DNA of 33,441 nucleotides from Akkermansia sp. Lineage in GTDB: Bacteria; Verrucomicrobiota; Verrucomicrobiia; Verrucomicrobiales; Akkermansiaceae. Location: the NCBI GenBank assembly GCA_017435505.1, contig JAFSEZ010000011.1, positions 1 through 33,441 on the forward strand, written 5' to 3'. Shown in pieces: positions 8,769 through 19,500 of this stretch (its first letter is position 1; the number at the start of each line of letters is the position of its first letter). The notes below the pieces were generated by a model. The model searched no databases, was not told the origin of the DNA, and worked only from the letters and a program-made list of their open reading frames with translations. Made by a program: the position numbers and the translations under genes.

Positions 8769-11700
8769 ATGTCTTTCAACGACTTTAACAACGAGAAGCC
8801 GAAGAACTTCGACCAGGTTTGCATTACCGTTGCCAGCCCGGAGGACATCCAGCGCTGGTCCAGCGGCGAGGTCAAAAACCCGGAAACCATCAACTACCGT
8901 ACCTTCAAGCCGGAAAAAGGTGGCCTCTTCTGTGAACGTATCTTCGGGCCCACCCGCGACATGGAGTGCTCCTGCGGCCGCTATAAGCGCGCCAAGAATA
9001 AGGGCATGAAGTGTGACCGCTGCGGCGTGGAAGTGACCAGCGCCCGCGTACGCCGTGAGCGCATGGGGCACATCGAACTGGCCGTGCCTGTCACCCACAT
9101 TTGGTTCTACAAGTGCATGCCCAGCCGCATCGGCCTCATGCTTGATCTGACCGCCCGTGATTTGGAGCGCGTCATCTACTACGAGGATTACATCGTGATA
9201 GATCCCCGCGGTATCAACGGTATTGAGCGTGGCATGATTATTACCGAGGAGCAGTACGATGAGCTTGTGGACGACTACGGCGACGATGCTCCCGAGGCCG
9301 GCATGGGTGCCGCTGCTATTCAGCGCCTGCTTGCCACGGTGGATTTGGTGGCCCTCATCGATGAGCTGCGTCAGGAGATGGAGAAGACCAACTCCAAGCA
9401 GAATAAGCGCAAAATTGCCAAGCGCCTGCAGCTGGCTCAGGGTTTCCTGAACAGCGGTTGCAAGCCTGAGTGGATGGTGCTGACGGTACTCCCTGTCATC
9501 CCCCCGGATTTGCGCCCCCTCGTTCCGCTGCCCGGTGGCCGTTTCGCTACCAGTGACCTCAACGATCTCTATCGCCGCGTCATCAACCGTAACAACCGCC
9601 TCAAGGAACTTGCCGCTTTGCAGACACCTGAGGTGATTAAGCGCAACGAAATGCGCATGCTGCAGGAAGCTGTTGATGCCCTCTTTGACAACGGCCGCCA
9701 TGGTCGTCACGTCACAGGTGCCGGCAACCGCCCCCTCAAGTCCCTGTCCGATATGCTCAAGGGCAAGAGTGGTCGTTTCCGTCAGAACCTGCTCGGTAAG
9801 CGTGTGGACTACTCCGGCCGCTCCGTGATTGTGATTGGCCCGAACCTGCGCATGAACCAGTGCGGTCTGCCCAAGAAGATGGCTCTTTCCCTCTTCGAGC
9901 CCTTCATCATTCATCGCCTCAAGGAACTTGGCTACGTACATACCGTGCGCTCTGCCAAGAAGATGATTGACCGCAAGGAACCCTTTGTGTGGGATATTCT
10001 GGAAGAAGTGTCCAAGGGGCACCCCGTGTTCCTGAACCGTGCTCCAACGCTGCACCGTCTTTCCATTCAGGCATTCGAGCCTGTGTTGATTGAAGGCTCC
10101 GCTATCCGTCTGCACCCGCTTGTATGTACGGGTTACAACGCCGACTTCGACGGTGACCAGATGGCCGTGCACGTGCCGCTGAGCGTAGAAGCCCAGCTGG
10201 AAGCCCGCCTCCTGATGCTGGCTCCCAACAACATCTTCTCGCCGGCCTCCGGCAAGCCCATCAGCACTCCCTCTCAGGATATCATTCTTGGTTCCTACTA
10301 CCTGACGCACACTCGCGCCAAGGAAGTGAAGGAGAACCAAGATCGCCAGCACTTGCTGCCGATCTTCGAATCCATCTCTGAAGTGGAGTTTGCCATTGCT
10401 GCACGCAAGATTGGCTACCACGAGTGGATTCGTCTCAAGAACCCGGACTACGGCAAGACCGGCAAGGAGTTTGACCGCCTTTCCTTCAACCAGGAAAATG
10501 TGAACCGTAAGACCATCGTCACCACGGCCGGTCGTGTGCGTTTCAACGAAATCTGGCCCAACGAAATCGGCTACATCAACCGCAACGTCGGCAAGAAGCA
10601 GCTCGGTGAAATCATCTGGCGCTGCTACCAGACCTGCGGCCAGCAGAAGACCGTGGAGACGCTTGATGCGCTCAAGTCTTTGGGCTACAAGGAAGCTACA
10701 CGCTCCGGTTGCTCCATCGGTATCGTCGACATGGTGGTGCCTGAGAACAAGGATAAGGTGATTGCCGAAGCCTACGATCAGGTTACAAAGGTAACGGAAC
10801 AGTATGAGGAAGGCCTCATTACCAACGGCGAACGCTACGAAAAGGTGGTGAATATCTGGTCCTCCACCACGGATGCCATCCAGAAGGAACTCTACACCAA
10901 GCTGGAGTACAACGGCGGTTCTGCTGTGGCCAACCCCCTCTACATGATGGTGGACTCCGGTGCTCGTGGTAATAAAGCTCAGATTAAGCAGCTCTCCGGT
11001 ATGCGCGGCCTTATGGCTAAGCCCTCCGGTGAAATTATCGAACGCCCCATTACCTCAAACTTCCGCGAAGGCCTTTCTGTGTTGGAGTACTTCATCTCCA
11101 CCCACGGTGCCCGTAAGGGTCTGGCCGATACCGCTTTGAAGACCGCTGACTCCGGTTACATGACTCGTAAGCTCGTTGACGTGGCTCAGGACGTCATTGT
11201 GCGAGAGGAAGACTGCGGTACGGACGAAGGTATTACCATGACTGCCATCTTTGATGGTGAGGACGAAATCGCATCTTTGGCCACCCGCATCTACGGTCGC
11301 GTCACCTGCGATGATATCTACGATCCCACCACGAGGGAACTGATTGTGGGGCGCAACGAAATCATCACCGATGAAGCCTCCAAGAAGATTGAAAAGGTGG
11401 GTATCGAGAAAGTGAAGGTTCGCTCCGTGCTTACCTGTGATTTGTCGCGCGGTTGCTGTGCCAAGTGCTATGGCCTGAACCTTGCTACCGGCAAGGCTGT
11501 GAAGGTGGGTGAAGCTGTGGGTATCATTGCAGCTCAGTCCATCGGTGAGCCCGGTACTCAGTTGACTATGCGTACCTTCCACGTGGGTGGTACTGCATCG
11601 GCTTCCGCCAGTCGCCCCGAGTTTATCGCCAAGACCTCCGGCCGCCTCATTTACGATGAGAACCTGCGAGATCGTTGCGTAGAGGACGAGAACGGCAACA

Positions 11701-13043
11701 TGGTGGTGCTCTGCAAGAACGGCAGCGTCAAGATTTACGATGCCGAGGGCAAGGAACAGGAATCCTACTTGCTCACCATGGGTGCAGTACTGCACGTCAA
11801 GGATGGTCAGGATATCGAAGCAGGCCATCTTATCGCAGAATGGGATCCCTTCGCTATTCCCGTCATCTCCGAAATCGGCGGTACTGTTGAGTTCCAGGAT
11901 ATGATTGAGGGTATTACCTGCCGCACCGAATCCGGCCATACCGAATCCGGTAAGGGTACGACCGTCATTATTGATCACCGCCAAGACTTGGCTCCCCGCA
12001 TCATCGTGCATACCGCCAAGCCCGGAAGCGATAAGGATAAGCCCCGTGTCTACTCCATCCCGACCGGTGCATACTTGGCTGTCTCCAATAAGCAGAAGAT
12101 TTCTGCCGGTACGCAAATTGCCAAGACCCCGCGCAAGATTCAGAAGACGAACGACATTACCGGTGGTCTTCCCCGTGTGGCCGAGCTCTTCGAAGCCCGC
12201 CGCCCGAAGGATACCTGCACTTTGGCAGAGATGGACGGTATCGTTGCCATTGACGATGCAATGATTCGCGGCAAGAAGGTCGTGACTATTTACCGCGATG
12301 CCGAAGCTCGCGAGGCTGCCGGTAAGAGCCGCCGCCGTTCCACCCGCTTGGAAGAACGCGATGAGAATGACGGCGCTATCTCCTGCAAGCACCTCGTGCC
12401 CATGGATCGCCACATCATCGTGCATGATGGTGACTATGTGCGCGCCGGTGAACCCTTGTCCGACGGTTCCGAAGCTTCCGATGAAATCCTCCGCATTTGC
12501 GGCAAGGAAGCCCTGCAGGAACACCTCGTCAACAAAGTGCAGCAGGTTTACCGTGTGCAGGGTGTGGAAATCAACGACAAACACGTTGAAATCATCGTTT
12601 CCCAGATGCTCCGTAAGGTGCGCGTGAAGGATCCGGGCGATACCGGCCTCCTCTGGGGCGATGAGGTGGATCGCACCACTCTCTCCCGCATCAACAAGGA
12701 GACTGTCAGCATGAATGGTCGCCCTGCAGAGAGCGAACCCATCCTGCTCGGTATCACCAAGGCCTCCCTCAAGACGGATTCCTTCATCTCCGCTGCTTCC
12801 TTCCAGGATACCACTCGTGTGTTGACCGAGGCGGCTACCTTGGGCAAGGTTGATACGCTGGAAGGCTTCAAGGAAAACGTCATCTTGGGTCACCTCATTC
12901 CTGCCGGTACCGGCTTCAACAAGTACCGCAACATCGTGGTGGAACCCGCCCCCGGTGCCACGCCCATCCCCCGCGCTACCTATGAGACGGAGGAAGAATT
13001 GGCTCCTGTGGATGATGCCATCAGCGTTGGCTCCGATGACTAA
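8769..13043 (+). CDS. rpoC: DNA-directed RNA polymerase subunit beta'
   Basis: RpoC carries the catalytic magnesium and the clamp. The 1424-residue product is full length. The N-terminal zinc site has Cys67, 69, 82 and 85. The catalytic loop NADFDGDQM lies at 457-465 with its three Asp residues intact. The second zinc site uses C890, C897 and C900 with a further Cys upstream in EEDCGTDEG. The trigger-loop/bridge-helix area includes [19 protein letters not shown]. The ATG at 8769 ([17 protein letters not shown]) fits the family start. The C-terminus is mildly acidic. A strong terminator lies 37 nt after the stop, closing the operon. Confidence 0.97.
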   Translation: MSFNDFNNEKPKNFDQVCITVASPEDIQRWSSGEVKNPETINYRTFKPEKGGLFCERIFGPTRDMECSCGRYKRAKNKGMKCDRCGVEVTSARVRRERMGHIELAVPVTHIWFYKCMPSRIGLMLDLTARDLERVIYYEDYIVIDPRGINGIERGMIITEEQYDELVDDYGDDAPEAGMGAAAIQRLLATVDLVALIDELRQEMEKTNSKQNKRKIAKRLQLAQGFLNSGCKPEWMVLTVLPVIPPDLRPLVPLPGGRFATSDLNDLYRRVINRNNRLKELAALQTPEVIKRNEMRMLQEAVDALFDNGRHGRHVTGAGNRPLKSLSDMLKGKSGRFRQNLLGKRVDYSGRSVIVIGPNLRMNQCGLPKKMALSLFEPFIIHRLKELGYVHTVRSAKKMIDRKEPFVWDILEEVSKGHPVFLNRAPTLHRLSIQAFEPVLIEGSAIRLHPLVCTGYNADFDGDQMAVHVPLSVEAQLEARLLMLAPNNIFSPASGKPISTPSQDIILGSYYLTHTRAKEVKENQDRQHLLPIFESISEVEFAIAARKIGYHEWIRLKNPDYGKTGKEFDRLSFNQENVNRKTIVTTAGRVRFNEIWPNEIGYINRNVGKKQLGEIIWRCYQTCGQQKTVETLDALKSLGYKEATRSGCSIGIVDMVVPENKDKVIAEAYDQVTKVTEQYEEGLITNGERYEKVVNIWSSTTDAIQKELYTKLEYNGGSAVANPLYMMVDSGARGNKAQIKQLSGMRGLMAKPSGEIIERPITSNFREGLSVLEYFISTHGARKGLADTALKTADSGYMTRKLVDVAQDVIVREEDCGTDEGITMTAIFDGEDEIASLATRIYGRVTCDDIYDPTTRELIVGRNEIITDEASKKIEKVGIEKVKVRSVLTCDLSRGCCAKCYGLNLATGKAVKVGEAVGIIAAQSIGEPGTQLTMRTFHVGGTASASASRPEFIAKTSGRLIYDENLRDRCVEDENGNMVVLCKNGSVKIYDAEGKEQESYLLTMGAVLHVKDGQDIEAGHLIAEWDPFAIPVISEIGGTVEFQDMIEGITCRTESGHTESGKGTTVIIDHRQDLAPRIIVHTAKPGSDKDKPRVYSIPTGAYLAVSNKQKISAGTQIAKTPRKIQKTNDITGGLPRVAELFEARRPKDTCTLAEMDGIVAIDDAMIRGKKVVTIYRDAEAREAAGKSRRRSTRLEERDENDGAISCKHLVPMDRHIIVHDGDYVRAGEPLSDGSEASDEILRICGKEALQEHLVNKVQQVYRVQGVEINDKHVEIIVSQMLRKVRVKDPGDTGLLWGDEVDRTTLSRINKETVSMNGRPAESEPILLGITKASLKTDSFISAASFQDTTRVLTEAATLGKVDTLEGFKENVILGHLIPAGTGFNKYRNIVVEPAPGATPIPRATYETEEELAPVDDAISVGSDD

Positions 13044-13080
13044 TGCGCCCCTTCGTTGATTGACGAAAGCTTAACCTCAT

Positions 13081-13117
13081 GCCCGGCACGGTTTCACACC
13101 CTGCCGGGCGTCTTTTT
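13081..13117 (+). terminator. Rho-independent terminator after rpoC
   Basis: Arms GCCCGGCA (13081-13088) and TGCCGGGC (13102-13109) pair perfectly, followed by GTCTTTTT with five T at 13113-13117. It lies 37 nt after the rpoC stop and ends the tuf-to-rpoC transcription block. Confidence 0.9.
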
Positions 13118-13173
13118 AGTTTCATGTTTTTTCCTCAAAACGGCAGAAACTGAGGATGGAGAGGAAATGTGCC

Positions 13174-13203
13174 TTGACAAGTCAGGCCGCTCGTGTGTAG
13201 AAT
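13174..13203 (+). promoter_or_regulatory. Sigma-70-type promoter of the metal efflux operon
   Basis: TTGACA (13174-13179), an 18-nt spacer and TAGAAT (13198-13203) make the best consensus promoter in the window. The start of transcription would be near 13210, only about 7 nt before the ATG at 13217. No metal-regulator operator was recognised around it. Confidence 0.7.
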
Positions 13204-13216
13204 GCTTGGAGCAGAG

Positions 13217-13603
13217 ATGAGCCGTTATCGCCGCCTAGCATTGTGTGTGTTGTTTCTGTGCATGTTGTCGCTGATAGCATGCCGCGGAGTCTGTGCGCAC
13301 GCTTGCGAGCACCACACGGAACAGGAGCTTTTTGTATGCTCTGCTTCTACGCAGGGCTGTCTGCATCATGATGCGGAGGGGTGTCACCATCACCAAGATA
13401 AGCATCACCAGCACCTGCTCATCGGCATTCGGAGCGAGCGCAACCTGCGCTCCAAGACGCTGCCGATACTCATTGTTCATGCCGAGCGCGCAGATGTGGG
13501 CGTGCCCTCTCCCCGTGCACCTGCGGGCAAGCTTGTTTTTGCTCCCACTCCGGAGCATTGGGGCATCCCCCCGACACTTTGGCATAGACCCATGCTGATT
13601 TGA
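13217..13603 (+). CDS. His/Cys-rich small putative lipoprotein, first gene of metal efflux operon
   Basis: I do not recognise a named family. The 128-residue product starts with a basic n-region and hydrophobic stretch ending in lipobox LIAC (Cys22), so it is likely a lipoprotein. A Cys/His-rich segment follows (about residues 24-70: CAHACEHH, GCLHHDAEGCHHHQDKHHQH), suited to binding Cu, Zn or a similar ion outside the cytoplasm. The C-terminal half is Pro-rich and lacks motifs. It directly precedes the three-part efflux genes, so a periplasmic metal chaperone or sensor role is inferred. The start at 13217 is preferred over 13193 because the signal peptide begins there and the -10 box covers the earlier codons. 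Confidence 0.7.
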   Translation: MSRYRRLALCVLFLCMLSLIACRGVCAHACEHHTEQELFVCSASTQGCLHHDAEGCHHHQDKHHQHLLIGIRSERNLRSKTLPILIVHAERADVGVPSPRAPAGKLVFAPTPEHWGIPPTLWHRPMLI

Positions 13604-13693
13604 TAGCACTCCCTTTTTTGTGTACGCTCGCTACCCATCTGTGAGTGGTGGGGGCGCTTTTTATCTCTTTCTGTTTTCTTTTTCTATTCTGAC
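13604..13693 (+). other. Spacer with weak hairpin before the efflux genes
   Basis: A G/C-rich imperfect inverted repeat (about 13625-13656) followed by a short T run (13658-13662) could act as a partial terminator that keeps the small lipoprotein more abundant than the pump. The pairing is poor and I give it low weight. No other promoter is evident, so the downstream genes probably depend on the promoter at 13174. Confidence 0.25.
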
Positions 13694-14980
13694 ATGAAGC
13701 AATTTAAATTTTACACGAGCATTTGTACAGCATTGCTGCTGGTCTCATGCGCAAGCTACACGCCTGACCCGGTGAGCCTTGACCGCGATGGCACGGAGTG
13801 GTTCGCTGTGTCGACTCGCCTGTGCCCGCCCAATAGCAGCTTGAACCAAGGTAGCATGCGTAGTATCGGCCTTTTGCTTAACCCCGAACTCAATAGAGTA
13901 CGCCTTTCCTATGCGGCTGAAACGGAGGTCGCAAATTACGCCGGATTATGGGAGGACCCCTCACTTTCCGTTGAGGGAGTACGCGTGCTGCGAGAGAACT
14001 TCAACAATAATTCCATCGGCCCGGCTCTCTCCATTCCCGTCACAGGGCTCCCCGCCCTCGCAAAACAGGTGGCAGAGCAGTACAACGAGGCCGATTACTG
14101 GAATGTCCGCGCGATGGAACGCTCCTTTTTGTCGGATTTGGATGTCCTTCGCTACAATATCCTGGTGATTCACAGCAAACTGAAGCTCATTCGCGAGCGA
14201 CTCAGCCAAGTGAAGAAAGAAAAAAACGACATCGACCGCCTGTACAAGCTGGGTGAGGTGGAGCTGAGCGATTATCAGGCATCTTGCCAGCGCTACAACG
14301 ATACCATGAAAGAAAGCCAAGAGCTGGAGAACGCACACTTGGCCAAGCGCCATGAGCTCATTGCCCAACTGGGGCTTCACCCGGCGGTGGGAGCCATTGA
14401 GCTTTCCGGCTCCCTGCCTTCCGGTGTTCCTGCTCTTGTACGCCCGCCCTCGGTGGAGCACTTGCTGGAGAGCCCGGAACTGCATTCCAAATTGGCTGCT
14501 TATGGAGCCAGCGAGACGGAGCTGCGCACGGAAATTCGCAAACAGTACCCTGAGTTGACCATCGGCCCCTCCCTCACCCGCGAGGAGGGCAACGAGAAAA
14601 TCGGTATCGGTTTGGAGATGAGTTTGCCCATCTGGAACCGCAACCGTATGGCTATTGCCAAAGCCACAGGAGAACGTGATTTGAAGCACCATGATACCAT
14701 CGCTATGTGGCGCAAACTGCAACAGGATGTCGCTGCTCTGGATGCCCGCCAAAAATTAGCAGCCGAACATTGTCGCACAGAGCATGAGCGCTTGCTCAAC
14801 CTGCAGGAAACAGGCAACCGGCAGGAGCAGCTCTATCGTCTGGGTGAAACCTCACTCCCCGCTCTTGCAGATGCTCGCCACGAGATTTTTCAGCGCCGTA
14901 TGAGCTACCTGGACTGCTTGGGTACGCTCCTTGAAATTCAAACAAAACTTCAATACCTCAATCCCTATTATCAGCCATGA
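13694..14980 (+). CDS. TolC/CzcC-type outer membrane efflux lipoprotein
   Basis: This is the outer-membrane channel of a tripartite heavy-metal efflux system. The 428-residue product has a signal peptide with lipobox LVSC (Cys19), typical of outer membrane factors. The body is largely helical with two repeated halves, and contains GLLLNPELNRVRLSYAA and YPELTIGPSLTREEGNEKIGIGLEMSLPIWNRN, the latter matching the conserved P-x-(L/I)-x-(I/L)G...(P)(L/I)(W/F)NRN pattern of the CzcC/CusC family. The stop overlaps the start of the fusion protein gene by 4 nt (ATGA), indicating translational coupling. Assignment to the family is firm; the metal is not known. Confidence 0.88.
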   Translation: MKQFKFYTSICTALLLVSCASYTPDPVSLDRDGTEWFAVSTRLCPPNSSLNQGSMRSIGLLLNPELNRVRLSYAAETEVANYAGLWEDPSLSVEGVRVLRENFNNNSIGPALSIPVTGLPALAKQVAEQYNEADYWNVRAMERSFLSDLDVLRYNILVIHSKLKLIRERLSQVKKEKNDIDRLYKLGEVELSDYQASCQRYNDTMKESQELENAHLAKRHELIAQLGLHPAVGAIELSGSLPSGVPALVRPPSVEHLLESPELHSKLAAYGASETELRTEIRKQYPELTIGPSLTREEGNEKIGIGLEMSLPIWNRNRMAIAKATGERDLKHHDTIAMWRKLQQDVAALDARQKLAAEHCRTEHERLLNLQETGNRQEQLYRLGETSLPALADARHEIFQRRMSYLDCLGTLLEIQTKLQYLNPYYQP

Positions 14981-16554
14981 AATATCCCCTTCTGACCCTG
15001 TGTGCCCTGGCACTCACATGCTCTGCTTCTGAACATGCCCACAGCCAATGCAGCGGCCATGACCACGCCGCCGAGCACAAGCACGAGCACGCCGCCGCAG
15101 AACACGGACACGATGCCCACAGCCAATGCAGCGGCCATGACCACGCCGCCGAGCACAAGCACGAGCACACCGCCGCAGAACACGGACACGATGCCCACAG
15201 CCAATGCAGCGGCCACGACCACGCCGCCGAGCACAAGCACGAGCACACCGCCGCAGAACACGGACACGATGCCCACAGCCAATGCAGCGGCCACGACCAC
15301 GCCGCCGAGCATAAGCATGAGCACACCGCCGCAGAACACGGACACGATGCCCACAGCCAATGCAGCGGCCATGATCACGCCGCAGAACGCAAGCATGATG
15401 ACCATAGCAATTGCAGTGGGCATGACCATGGTGCCGAAGGAGCTTCGGGCGGTGGAGTCATCATGGTGCAGGCAGATGCTCGCTCTCGCCACATCCTCAA
15501 CATGCAGGTGGAGGAAGTGCCTGCCACCTCGCTGGCGCTTACTCATTCGTTGTATGGCTACCTGACTGTGCCGGAGCACGCCACGGAAACGTATGCATTG
15601 CCCTGCGCCGGGCGAATCTCTCTGCGTGTCAAATCCGCTCAGCAAGTGCACAAAGGAGATATCCTATACACCGTAGAAGCACCCGCCATATCCGAGCAAA
15701 TCACCGAATTACAAAAAATTGAGGCCAATATCGACCGCTGTACGGAAGAAATTGCCGCAGTTGAGTCTCGTGTGGCCCGTTTGCATGGTGTGGGAACCCG
15801 CAACAGTGATTTGGAAGAGCAGCTCAAGTTCAAAAAAGCAGAGCTGGGGCAGCTCACTCGCGAGGAAAAAACTGCGAAGGCGCGTCTTCGTATGCTGGCC
15901 ATGGGTGCCGAATTGGAGCAAAAGGATGGTATTTATACCCTTGTAGTCAAGGCAGAAAAAGAGGGCACCGTGCGCAACGTGGGTATTTCCCAGGGTAGTT
16001 GGGGAGAGCAGGGGGCTGCCGTCATCACCATGACCAATGTGGATGCCATGGAAATTGTGGGCACGCTTTACGGGTCGGATATGCCGCGAATTTCGGAGAT
16101 TCGCGCCATCATCCCCGTTGGGCGTGAAAATGTGGCGCTGAAAGGTACTTGGCGCTTGGCTGAGCAGGTAGATGCAGCCAAACAGACTCGTTCCATTTAT
16201 TTCACCCCGGAATCCCTGCCGGCCGGGGCTTTGGCCGGCAAGCTCTGCCGCTTGGATTTGTATGATAGCCACGCAGAGGAAGGTACTGTGTCCATTCCCG
16301 ATACGGCCGTTGTTAAGGTCGGTGTGGATGATGTGGTGTTCGTGGAAGTAGGCGAGGGGCAATATGCCATGCTCAAAGTGCGAGCCGGTGAAAGCCGCCG
16401 CGGCATGACACCCGTGTCCGGCCTCACCCCCGGACAAAAGATTGTGGTCAAGGGGGGATATGAGCTCAAGTACATTCTTCCGGGCGAAGGGCAGAAAAAG
16501 AAAGCCGGTCATTTCCACGCCGATGGTAAATTCCACGAAGGGGAGGAGCACTAA
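14977..16554 (+). CDS. HlyD/CusB-type membrane fusion protein with N-terminal His-rich repeat domain
   Basis: This periplasmic adaptor links the RND pump to the outer-membrane channel. The 525-residue product has a signal peptide (about residues 1-18). Residues 22-155 hold four perfect-length 26-residue repeats plus two partial ones, each full repeat with eight His and one Cys in the pattern HSQCSGHDHAAEHKHEH. Then come the lipoyl-like half (CAGRISLRVKSAQQVHKGDILYTVEAP in outline), a coiled-coil hairpin (about 235-310), the second lipoyl half and beta-barrel. The C-terminus is again His-rich (GHFHADGKFHEGEEH). N-terminal metal-binding extensions are known in CzcB/CusB relatives; this one is unusually long and repetitive. 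It overlaps its neighbours by 4 nt and 1 nt, so the three pump genes are co-translated. Confidence 0.88.
   Translation: MKYPLLTLCALALTCSASEHAHSQCSGHDHAAEHKHEHAAAEHGHDAHSQCSGHDHAAEHKHEHTAAEHGHDAHSQCSGHDHAAEHKHEHTAAEHGHDAHSQCSGHDHAAEHKHEHTAAEHGHDAHSQCSGHDHAAERKHDDHSNCSGHDHGAEGASGGGVIMVQADARSRHILNMQVEEVPATSLALTHSLYGYLTVPEHATETYALPCAGRISLRVKSAQQVHKGDILYTVEAPAISEQITELQKIEANIDRCTEEIAAVESRVARLHGVGTRNSDLEEQLKFKKAELGQLTREEKTAKARLRMLAMGAELEQKDGIYTLVVKAEKEGTVRNVGISQGSWGEQGAAVITMTNVDAMEIVGTLYGSDMPRISEIRAIIPVGRENVALKGTWRLAEQVDAAKQTRSIYFTPESLPAGALAGKLCRLDLYDSHAEEGTVSIPDTAVVKVGVDDVVFVEVGEGQYAMLKVRAGESRRGMTPVSGLTPGQKIVVKGGYELKYILPGEGQKKKAGHFHADGKFHEGEEH
15040..15441 (+). repeat. 78-bp in-frame tandem repeat encoding His/Cys metal-binding units
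   Basis: Four full 78-bp copies run at 15040-15117, 15118-15195, 15196-15273 and 15274-15351, followed by a 51-bp partial copy (15352-15402) and a more diverged short one (15403-15441). The full copies differ at only a few positions, such as an Ala/Thr codon and silent changes, so expansion is recent. The unit is a multiple of three, so gain or loss of copies keeps the frame. Confidence 0.95.
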
Positions 16555-19500
16555 TGATGAGTCATCTGATAGCCTTCTGCCTTAAGAACCGCATCACGGT
16601 CATCCTCATTTCGCTGGTACTCACCGCTATCAGCGCTTTGGTGGTGCTGGGGTTGCCCATTGATGTGTTCCCGGAGCTATATGTCCCGCGCGTCACCATC
16701 CAAACGGAGGCCGGTGGACTCTCTGCCGAGGAGGTGGAGCAGTACATCTCCATCCCCCTTGAGTCTGCCATGAGCGGTACCGCCGGGGTGAAAGAGGTGC
16801 GCTCATCTTCCGGCAACGGACTCTCTTTTGTGTGGGTTGATTTCGATTGGGGAACAGATATTTACCGTGCCCGCCAAATCGTGTCGGAGCGGCTCAGCAC
16901 CGTGCGGGATGCCCTGCCGGACAATGTGGAGACGGAGATGGCCCCCATCGTTTCCGTGACAGGTGAGATTATGCTCATCGCCATCACCGGAGATGAAACA
17001 GCCGACCCGCTGGAGGTGCGCCGCGTGGCAGAGTTCGGTCTTCGCAACCGTCTCATGGCTATCCCCGGTGTGGGGCAAATTACCGTGTTGGGTGGTCGCT
17101 TGCCTGAGTACCAGGTGCTCTACGACCCGGAAAAAATGCGCCAGGCCGGTATCGTGCTGGATGACTTGAAAGCTACCGTGGAAGCCGCGCAAAGCAGCAT
17201 CCCCGCCGGCTATCTGGAGGACGTGGCAGGGCAGGAAATGCCTGTGCAGCAATTCACCCGGGCTCAAACCCCGGAGCACCTCAAGCGTACCCTTGTCCCC
17301 GGCCATCCCAGCGGTGTGCTGCGTTTGGAAGATGTGGCAGATGTGCGTATTGACGGAGCTCCTCGGCGCGGTAATGCCGGTTTTAAGGATAGCGAGGCAG
17401 TCATCCTCTCTGTGCAAAAAGTACCCGGTGCCAACACTCTGGAACTCACCGCCCAGGTGGATGCGGCCGTGCAGGAGTTCTCCCGCAGCCAACTGCCGGC
17501 CAATATGAAGCTGCATGCAGATGCTTATCGCCAGGCAGATTTCATCCAACTCTCCCTTGAAAATGGGCGCGAAACGCTTATCGTGGCCGCTGTCGTGGTG
17601 ATGATAGTGATTGTACTTACCCTGCTCAATGTGCGCACCGCCATCATCACACTGGTCAGCATGCCGCTTTCCGTTCTGTTCGGCATGGCTCTGTTCCCTG
17701 TATTCGGGTTGGCGGTGAACATTATGACCTTGGGTGGTCTGGCTGTGGCCGTGGGTGACGTGGTGGACAACGCCATTGTTTTTGTGGAGGTGGCGTGGCG
17801 AAGCCTGAGTCGCAATGCTGCCCTGCCGGAAGAAAAACGCAAGAGCAGGTACCGCGTGTTGATGGGTGCCAAGAATGAGGTAGTAAGCTCCATCAGCTAT
17901 TCCTCCGTTATCATCATTCTGGTGTTCGTGCCGGTACTGCTCCTGAGCGGCTTGGAAGGCCAGTTCTACCGCCCGCTGGGTATCTCTTACATGTTGGCGC
18001 TGGCAGCATCTTTGCTGGTGGCTATCACCATCATTCCTGTGCTGTGCATGATTTTCTTCAAAGCCGGCCAAAAGAAAAACAAGAACGGCGATTCCTTCAC
18101 CTCCCGCCTCATCAAACGCATGTATGCTCCCATCCTGCGTTTCTGCATGCGTTGGCCCAAGACGGTGTTCGGTTCGCTCATGCTGGTCACCGGTGCATCG
18201 CTGTGGTTAGCCTCCACCTATGGCACCAGCTTCCTGCCACCCTTTAATGAGGACTGCTACACCGTCTTCATCAACACCGTGCCGGGTACCTCTCTGGAGG
18301 AAACGCAGCGTATCTCCCGCCAGGTGATGGCCGAGCTCGGCAAGCTGGACGGTGTGAAGAGTGTAGCCCAGCGTACGGGACGCGCAGAAAATGATGAACA
18401 CGCCGAGCCTGTCTCGGCCTCGGAAATTCTCGTCCGCGTGGATTTGAGCAAGAATCAAAAAATCATGCGCCAACAAATCAGCGATATCATTCATGGTATT
18501 CCCGGCACGGGCGGCATGATAGGTTTCCCCATTGCACACCGCATCAGTGCCACACTCTCCGGCTCCAATTCGGAAATTGCCATCAACATCTATGGCAATG
18601 AGCTGCCACAGATTCGAGCCGCTGCCAAAAAAGCCGCAGAAATCCTCTCGGCTATGCCGGAGGTGGCAGATGCCCGCGCCAACCGCGAGGTGATGGTGGA
18701 TACCGTGTGCGTGGATTACAACCGCGAGATTCTGGCCGCCTACAACCTCAGCGTGGCCGAGGCCGCCGAGCAGGTGTCTGCCGCGCTCAATGGCCTCAAA
18801 ATGGGCGAAGTCATCCGCAACCTCGACCACTGGAACATCGTGCTGCGTCTTGACCCGGATCTGCGCACCAGCGTGGATGATGTGCGTAACCTCCAGCTCG
18901 TGGCTCCCGGTGGCAAGGCTGTGCGCCTCAGCGATGTGGCCCAGGTTTACCGCACAGAGGTAACCAACCTCGTTCTGCGCGATAACACCATGCGCAAAGC
19001 CATGATTTCCTGCAACCCCGCCCCCGATTCCAACTTGGGCGATTTGGCAGATGCCTGCCGCGAGAAGCTCGACCCCGTCATGCATGAAATGGGCTGCAGT
19101 GTGGAATACGCCGGTACCATCAAGAGCCGAGAATCTGCCGCGCAGCGTTTGTACGTGACAGGCGGTATCGTGTGTGTGCTCATTGTGCTGCTGCTCTCCA
19201 GCTCGCTGGGTAGCGTACGCCGCGCCGTGGTCACACTCATCAACATCCCGCTCTGCTTGGTGGGTGGTATCATTGCCATCTTCCTTGCTTCTCCGGATAC
19301 CATCACTTCCATCATGCAGGGTGGCTACACCGCCCCCATCCTCTCCGTCAGCTCCATCGTGGGCTTTGTCACCGTGGTGGGTTTTGCCATCCGCTCCGGC
19401 CTCATCCTGCTCAACCGCTACCGTGATCTTGAACGCAGCGGACATAGCGCAGAAAAAGCTATCTTCAAGGGCTCGTTAGAGCGCGTCATCCCCATCATGA

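Noticed and set aside
13085..13100. parS-like site in TTTCACACC near the rpoC terminator
   Set aside because: Only half of the parS palindrome is present and it forms the loop of the terminator.
15040..15441. CRISPR-like array
   Set aside because: The 78-bp units abut with no unique spacers and translate in frame as His-rich repeats of the fusion protein.
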